Positions 5,278 to 8,050 of a stretch of 8,050 bases of DNA are shown here, piece by piece. Position 1 is the first letter of the stretch, and each line of letters opens with the position of its first letter. The translations under genes and the position numbers were made by a program. Source of the stretch: CAYJAD01 sp964372165 (GTDB taxonomy: Bacteria; Desulfobacterota; Desulfovibrionia; Desulfovibrionales; Desulfovibrionaceae); contig CAYJPT010000109.1 of assembly GCA_964372165.1 (NCBI GenBank), forward strand, positions 1-8,050, read 5' to 3'. The notes below the pieces were generated by a model, which saw nothing but the letters and a program-made list of their open reading frames with translations, was not told where the DNA came from and made no database searches.

Positions 5278-6831
5278 ATGATGGAAATTTTTACAAATCT
5301 TTGGGCAGGCATGTTTTATGCCGTAAGTATAGAAAATATTATCGGCGTATTAATTGGCTATGCCATAGGTGTTGTTGCAGGGGCTATTCCTGGTATTATG
5401 GGAATCACAGCACTTGCCTTAATGTTACCTTTCACCTTTACCATGCCCCCCATGTTTGCCATTGCCGCTATGATGGGCTGTTATAAGGGGGCCGCATATG
5501 CTGGCTCCATCACCGCTACATTATTCAATATTCCCGGTACTCCTGAAGCTGCTGCCACGGTTTTAGACAGCTTCCCCATGAGCCAAAGGGGAGAACAAAC
5601 AAGAGCACTAGAAATTGCACTTTGGGCCTCAGTTATTGGTGGAACTGTAAGTAATATTTTACTTATTTTCACAGCACCTCCTTTAGCAAAAATTGCTGTC
5701 CAAATTGGACCACCAGAAACAGCGGCACTTATTTTGTTTTCACTAACGGCAGTTATAGGACTCATGGGCACTACGCGCATGGATATCTGGAAAGGTTTTA
5801 TTTCTGTAATGATAGGACTTATGATAGCAATTGTTGGTCTTGATCCAATGTTATCAACACGTAGATATGTTTTTGATATGATGGCGCTAGATGATGGTAT
5901 ACCCTTTGTTGTTGCTGTTATAGCCTTTTTAGCCTTCACAGAAATTCTTGACCAAGTCAATCACTCTCAAAATATTAAGGCAAACCAAACCTCAGAAAAG
6001 CGTAAATCTTTACCATATACTATGAAGCAACGTTGGGCTGACTTACGTTTCTGTTTTAAAGATCTTGTACGGGCTTCATTTTTAGGCTCTTTCTTGGGTG
6101 CCATGCCTGGTATTGGTGCACCGCCAACTGCATTTGTCTGTTATGGTGAAGCAAAGCGCACAGCTAGTGACTCAACTCAATTTGGTAAGGGTGACCCACG
6201 CGGTATTGCTGCACCAGAAGCTGGTAATAATGCTGTTGCTGCGTCTTCACTTATCCCTCTTATTACTTTGGGTATTCCTGGCAGTGTGGCCGCAGCTGTG
6301 CTTGGTGGTGCTTTTATGGTGCAAGGTATTGTTCCTGGTCCCATGCTTATGCATGACCATCCGCAAATAATTTATGGTCTTTTTGTACTATTTATTATCA
6401 CAGATATTCTTGGAGCATTTCTTGTAGCTTTACCATTTTTGCATTTTATCCGTCGATTTTTTATCACGGTAAATTATAGTATGCTTTTCCCACTCGTTAT
6501 TATGTGCTGTGCTATTGGTGTTTACACAGAAGAATATGACCTTTTCGCTGTTAAATTGCTAGTATTTCTTGGTTTAGGAGGATATATTTTAGGAAAGCTA
6601 GGATTTAGTCTTTCAGCTTTAGTATTAGCCCTAATTCTAGGTCCTGTTCTTGAGCGTGAAACTCGTACTGCCTTGCTTATGTCAAATAATAGTTACAGTG
6701 TATTTTTCACAAGCCCTGTCGCCTGTATACTCATTATATTGGCTGTGCTTATGTTAGTTTGGTCAATATGGCAAAAAATTAAATTTGAACGTGGGCAAAA
6801 AGCAAGCGTATTACTGACTGCTGAAAAATAA
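5278..6831 (+). CDS. tctA: TTT transporter large membrane subunit (TctA)
   Basis: This is the large permease subunit of the ion-gradient-driven TTT carrier. The 517 residues form many membrane spans and show the family's two glycine/proline-rich repeats. The first is GVVAGAIPGIMG (31-42) with YKGAAYAGSITATLFNIPGT (69-88). The second is GSFLGAMPGIGAPPTAF (270-286) with the AAPEAGNNAVAASS segment (311-324) and LGIPGS (331-336). These paired loops are thought to form the substrate path. The length is normal. ATG codons at 5278 and 5281 are adjacent; GAGGT (5268-5272) lies 5 or 8 nt before them, so either may be used. The 100-bp gap after tctB holds no convincing promoter or terminator, so co-transcription is likely. 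The strong terminator at 6862-6907 closes the operon. Confidence 0.95.
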   Translation: MMEIFTNLWAGMFYAVSIENIIGVLIGYAIGVVAGAIPGIMGITALALMLPFTFTMPPMFAIAAMMGCYKGAAYAGSITATLFNIPGTPEAAATVLDSFPMSQRGEQTRALEIALWASVIGGTVSNILLIFTAPPLAKIAVQIGPPETAALILFSLTAVIGLMGTTRMDIWKGFISVMIGLMIAIVGLDPMLSTRRYVFDMMALDDGIPFVVAVIAFLAFTEILDQVNHSQNIKANQTSEKRKSLPYTMKQRWADLRFCFKDLVRASFLGSFLGAMPGIGAPPTAFVCYGEAKRTASDSTQFGKGDPRGIAAPEAGNNAVAASSLIPLITLGIPGSVAAAVLGGAFMVQGIVPGPMLMHDHPQIIYGLFVLFIITDILGAFLVALPFLHFIRRFFITVNYSMLFPLVIMCCAIGVYTEEYDLFAVKLLVFLGLGGYILGKLGFSLSALVLALILGPVLERETRTALLMSNNSYSVFFTSPVACILIILAVLMLVWSIWQKIKFERGQKASVLLTAEK

Positions 6832-6861
6832 CTTCACTATCAAGTATTTTTACTATCTATA

Positions 6862-6907
6862 AAACAAAAAGCGGGAAAAGTTATGTTACTTTTCTCGCTT
6901 TTTGTTT
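6862..6907. terminator. Strong bidirectional terminator between tctA and gntR
   Basis: A 20-bp stem with a single G-U pair (arms 6862-6881 and 6888-6907) encloses a 6-nt loop (6882-6887). The upper stem is the GC-containing GCGGGAAAAGT paired with ACTTTTCTCGC. The base is A-rich on the left and T-rich on the right, so a T-run follows the GC core when read from either strand. It can end both the tctCBA transcript and the convergent regulator transcript. Confidence 0.9.
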
Positions 6908-6932
6908 CAATTTTCTTTTGTAACTATATGTT

Positions 6933-7018
6933 AAGAGTCCTGCACAATTACTTTTTCAGTATAATTTTGTGAAAGTTGTAAAAAAGTTTTACAAAAAAAA
7001 TTGCAGTGTAGGAGTCTT
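6933..7018. repeat. Imperfect inverted repeat enclosing a smaller hairpin
   Basis: Arms 6933-6945 (AAGAGTCCTGCAC) and 7006-7018 (GTGTAGGAGTCTT) match at 11 of 13 positions; as plus-strand RNA one mismatch becomes a G-U pair, giving 12 of 13. Inside, TTGTAAAA (6976-6983) pairs with TTTTACAA (6987-6994). The 60-bp interior has no reading frame of note. It could be a structured RNA, a relic of a small mobile element, or chance. The rest of 7019-7099 is AT-rich and I see nothing in it. Confidence 0.4.
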
Positions 7019-7099
7019 ATATCTGATACTGATAATATATTAAATGTTTATGGCAAGATAATACATAAGATACAACAAATTAAATTACATAAATCAAAA

Positions 7100-7870
7100 T
7101 TACTCTATAGCACGGAATATTTTTTTATTATCTGTTATGCAATAGCTGATTCTATACTCGCAAGGGGTATTTTCATCAATGTATAGTATGGTATTAATTT
7201 GCAAAAGAGGTTTGTTCTCTTCAATATTAAGTAGAGTTGCCTCATGGTGTCCGGATAACGTTGCAGCAAATAATTCGTGAGTTTTACTTATAAAAACACC
7301 ATAATCTTCTTCAAGTACTATAAATAATGGTACTTGCTCAAGACGCTTGCGATACACAATATCAAGTCCGGCAAAGCGCATAGTAGGTAAATATGAATAT
7401 GCTAAAATGCATTGGACACCATCTTCATAAAAAATGCGCACTATTTCAAAAAATTCTTCATCTAGCGGAACACCTAGAGCATTACAAATTTCTCTATGCC
7501 CTTGTATACGCCGAATAGAGTGCAATTTTACATGATTTGGTGAAGTGCTGCCATTAAAATTCTCCAACATTAAGAAGTAACGTCTATGTTGGCTAGGAAA
7601 TGATGCACTAGAAACGTAAGTTCCACTACCTTGACGACGATATAAACGACCTTCATGCACAAGTTCTAGCATAGCTCTTTTTACAGTACCCACACTCATT
7701 CTACTTGCTTCAGCAATTTTTCTTTCAGAAGGGAGAACACAATTTTCCTTCCACAAACCTTGTTTTATACCTGCAATGATAAATAATTGAAGTCTTTTGT
7801 ATGCAGGTACAAATTGAGCATTAGCAAGAGCAGATTCTTGAGTTTGAAAAAACTGAATCAAAGATGTCAT
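7100..7870 (-). CDS. GntR-family transcriptional regulator, HutC/UTRA type
   Basis: This is a DNA-binding regulator that probably senses a small metabolite and controls the neighbouring transporter operon. With the chosen start it has 256 residues. The GntR winged helix spans about 20-86, with LPSERKIAEASRMSVGTVKR (46-65) as the helix-turn-helix and RRQGSGTYV (78-86) as the wing. A UTRA-type ligand domain fills about 100-250 (ALGVPLDEEFFEIVRIFYED at 131-150, THELFAATLS at 197-206). I chose the ATG at 7868-7870 because AGGA (7880-7883) lies 9 nt upstream. A longer frame from TTG at 7910-7912 adds 14 residues but has no ribosome binding site. It is convergent with tctCBA and shares the terminator at 6862-6907. 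HutC-type proteins usually repress and are released by ligand; here this is inference. Confidence 0.93.
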   Translation of the reverse strand: MTSLIQFFQTQESALANAQFVPAYKRLQLFIIAGIKQGLWKENCVLPSERKIAEASRMSVGTVKRAMLELVHEGRLYRRQGSGTYVSSASFPSQHRRYFLMLENFNGSTSPNHVKLHSIRRIQGHREICNALGVPLDEEFFEIVRIFYEDGVQCILAYSYLPTMRFAGLDIVYRKRLEQVPLFIVLEEDYGVFISKTHELFAATLSGHHEATLLNIEENKPLLQINTILYIDENTPCEYRISYCITDNKKIFRAIE

Positions 7871-7934
7871 AGTTACATTTCCTAAATCAATTGTTATTGA
7901 TAAAATATTCAAGCTTAAAAATTAAACGTAATAA

Positions 7935-7969
7935 TATATAATCATATATATATTTTGAATAAATAGCAA
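7935..7969 (-). promoter_or_regulatory. gntR promoter with overlapping AT dyad
   Basis: On the minus strand TTGCTA (7964-7969, 4 of 6) and TATGAT (7941-7946, 5 of 6) are exactly 17 bp apart, giving a start near 7934 and a leader of about 65 nt. The -10 sits inside a dyad of TATATA-n4-TATATA (7935-7950). The dyad resembles the TATATA cores of the palindromes upstream of tctC, though with a 4-bp rather than 2-bp centre and without the flanking AATTG. Autoregulation is therefore possible but weakly supported. Confidence 0.5.
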
Positions 7970-8050
7970 TAAATATTTTAATAAAAATATATTATTGAAC
8001 ATTTAATTTATATATAAATTTTTTTAAGTAAACGCTGATTAAATCAACAA
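7970..8050. other. Very AT-rich right end with a 16-bp palindrome
   Basis: No gene is visible here. Positions 8005-8020 form a perfect 16-bp palindrome (AATTTATATATAAATT), followed by a T-run (8019-8026). A loose hairpin of A and T bases lies near 7971-7993. The palindrome could be an operator for a gene to the right, or a chance product of the extreme base composition. Confidence 0.35.

Noticed and set aside
5481..5960. Long minus-strand frame inside tctA, and similar antisense frames elsewhere
   Set aside because: They lie fully within strongly supported genes, have no start signals, and translate to low-complexity products typical of antisense frames.
7871..7912. A 14-residue N-terminal extension of the GntR regulator from a TTG codon
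   Set aside because: The TTG has no ribosome binding site, while the ATG at 7868-7870 has AGGA 9 nt upstream and gives a normal family length.

Overview
The window is AT-rich DNA from a Gram-negative, motile bacterium. The evidence is a transmembrane chemoreceptor, a periplasmic binding protein with a signal peptide, and strong GGAGG-type ribosome binding sites. The style of the chemoreceptor (cysteine-containing PAS domain, long helical sensor domain) and the transporter/GntR pairing recall Desulfovibrio relatives, but this placement is a guess from family resemblance.

Layout. (1) 1-74: two copies of a 24-nt hairpin repeat on a 39-bp period, running directly into the ribosome binding site of a small gene. 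(2) 87-398: an unrecognised 103-residue protein with no lysine, followed by a gene-free stretch (399-609) holding nested, mutually exclusive inverted repeats. (3) 610-2781, minus strand: a 723-residue methyl-accepting chemotaxis protein. (4) 2782-3673: an 892-bp divergent regulatory region with two near-identical 26-bp palindromes, each lying over the -35 and spacer of a predicted sigma-70 promoter, further repeated short motifs, and a leader of about 320 nt. (5) 3674-6831: a complete tripartite tricarboxylate transporter (TTT) operon in the order binding protein (tctC), small membrane subunit (tctB), large membrane subunit (tctA), with a GC-rich hairpin between tctC and tctB. (6) 6862-6907: a strong terminator that should work in both directions, then an odd inverted repeat (6933-7018). 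(7) 7100-7870, minus strand: a GntR/HutC-family regulator convergent with the operon, with its own promoter at 7941-7969. (8) From 7970 to the end: very AT-rich DNA with a perfect 16-bp palindrome.

Proposed logic (inference): TctC captures an unidentified carboxylate in the periplasm and TctA/TctB import it using an ion gradient. The GntR/HutC protein senses the substrate or a derivative and controls tctCBA through the paired palindromes. One palindrome contains a perfect match to the HutC-type consensus GTnTAnAC. The divergent chemoreceptor may respond to related compounds, but nothing in the sequence proves it. No CRISPR array, tRNA, rRNA or intact mobile element was seen. The most distinctive part is the operator/promoter architecture upstream of tctC, not a new protein system.
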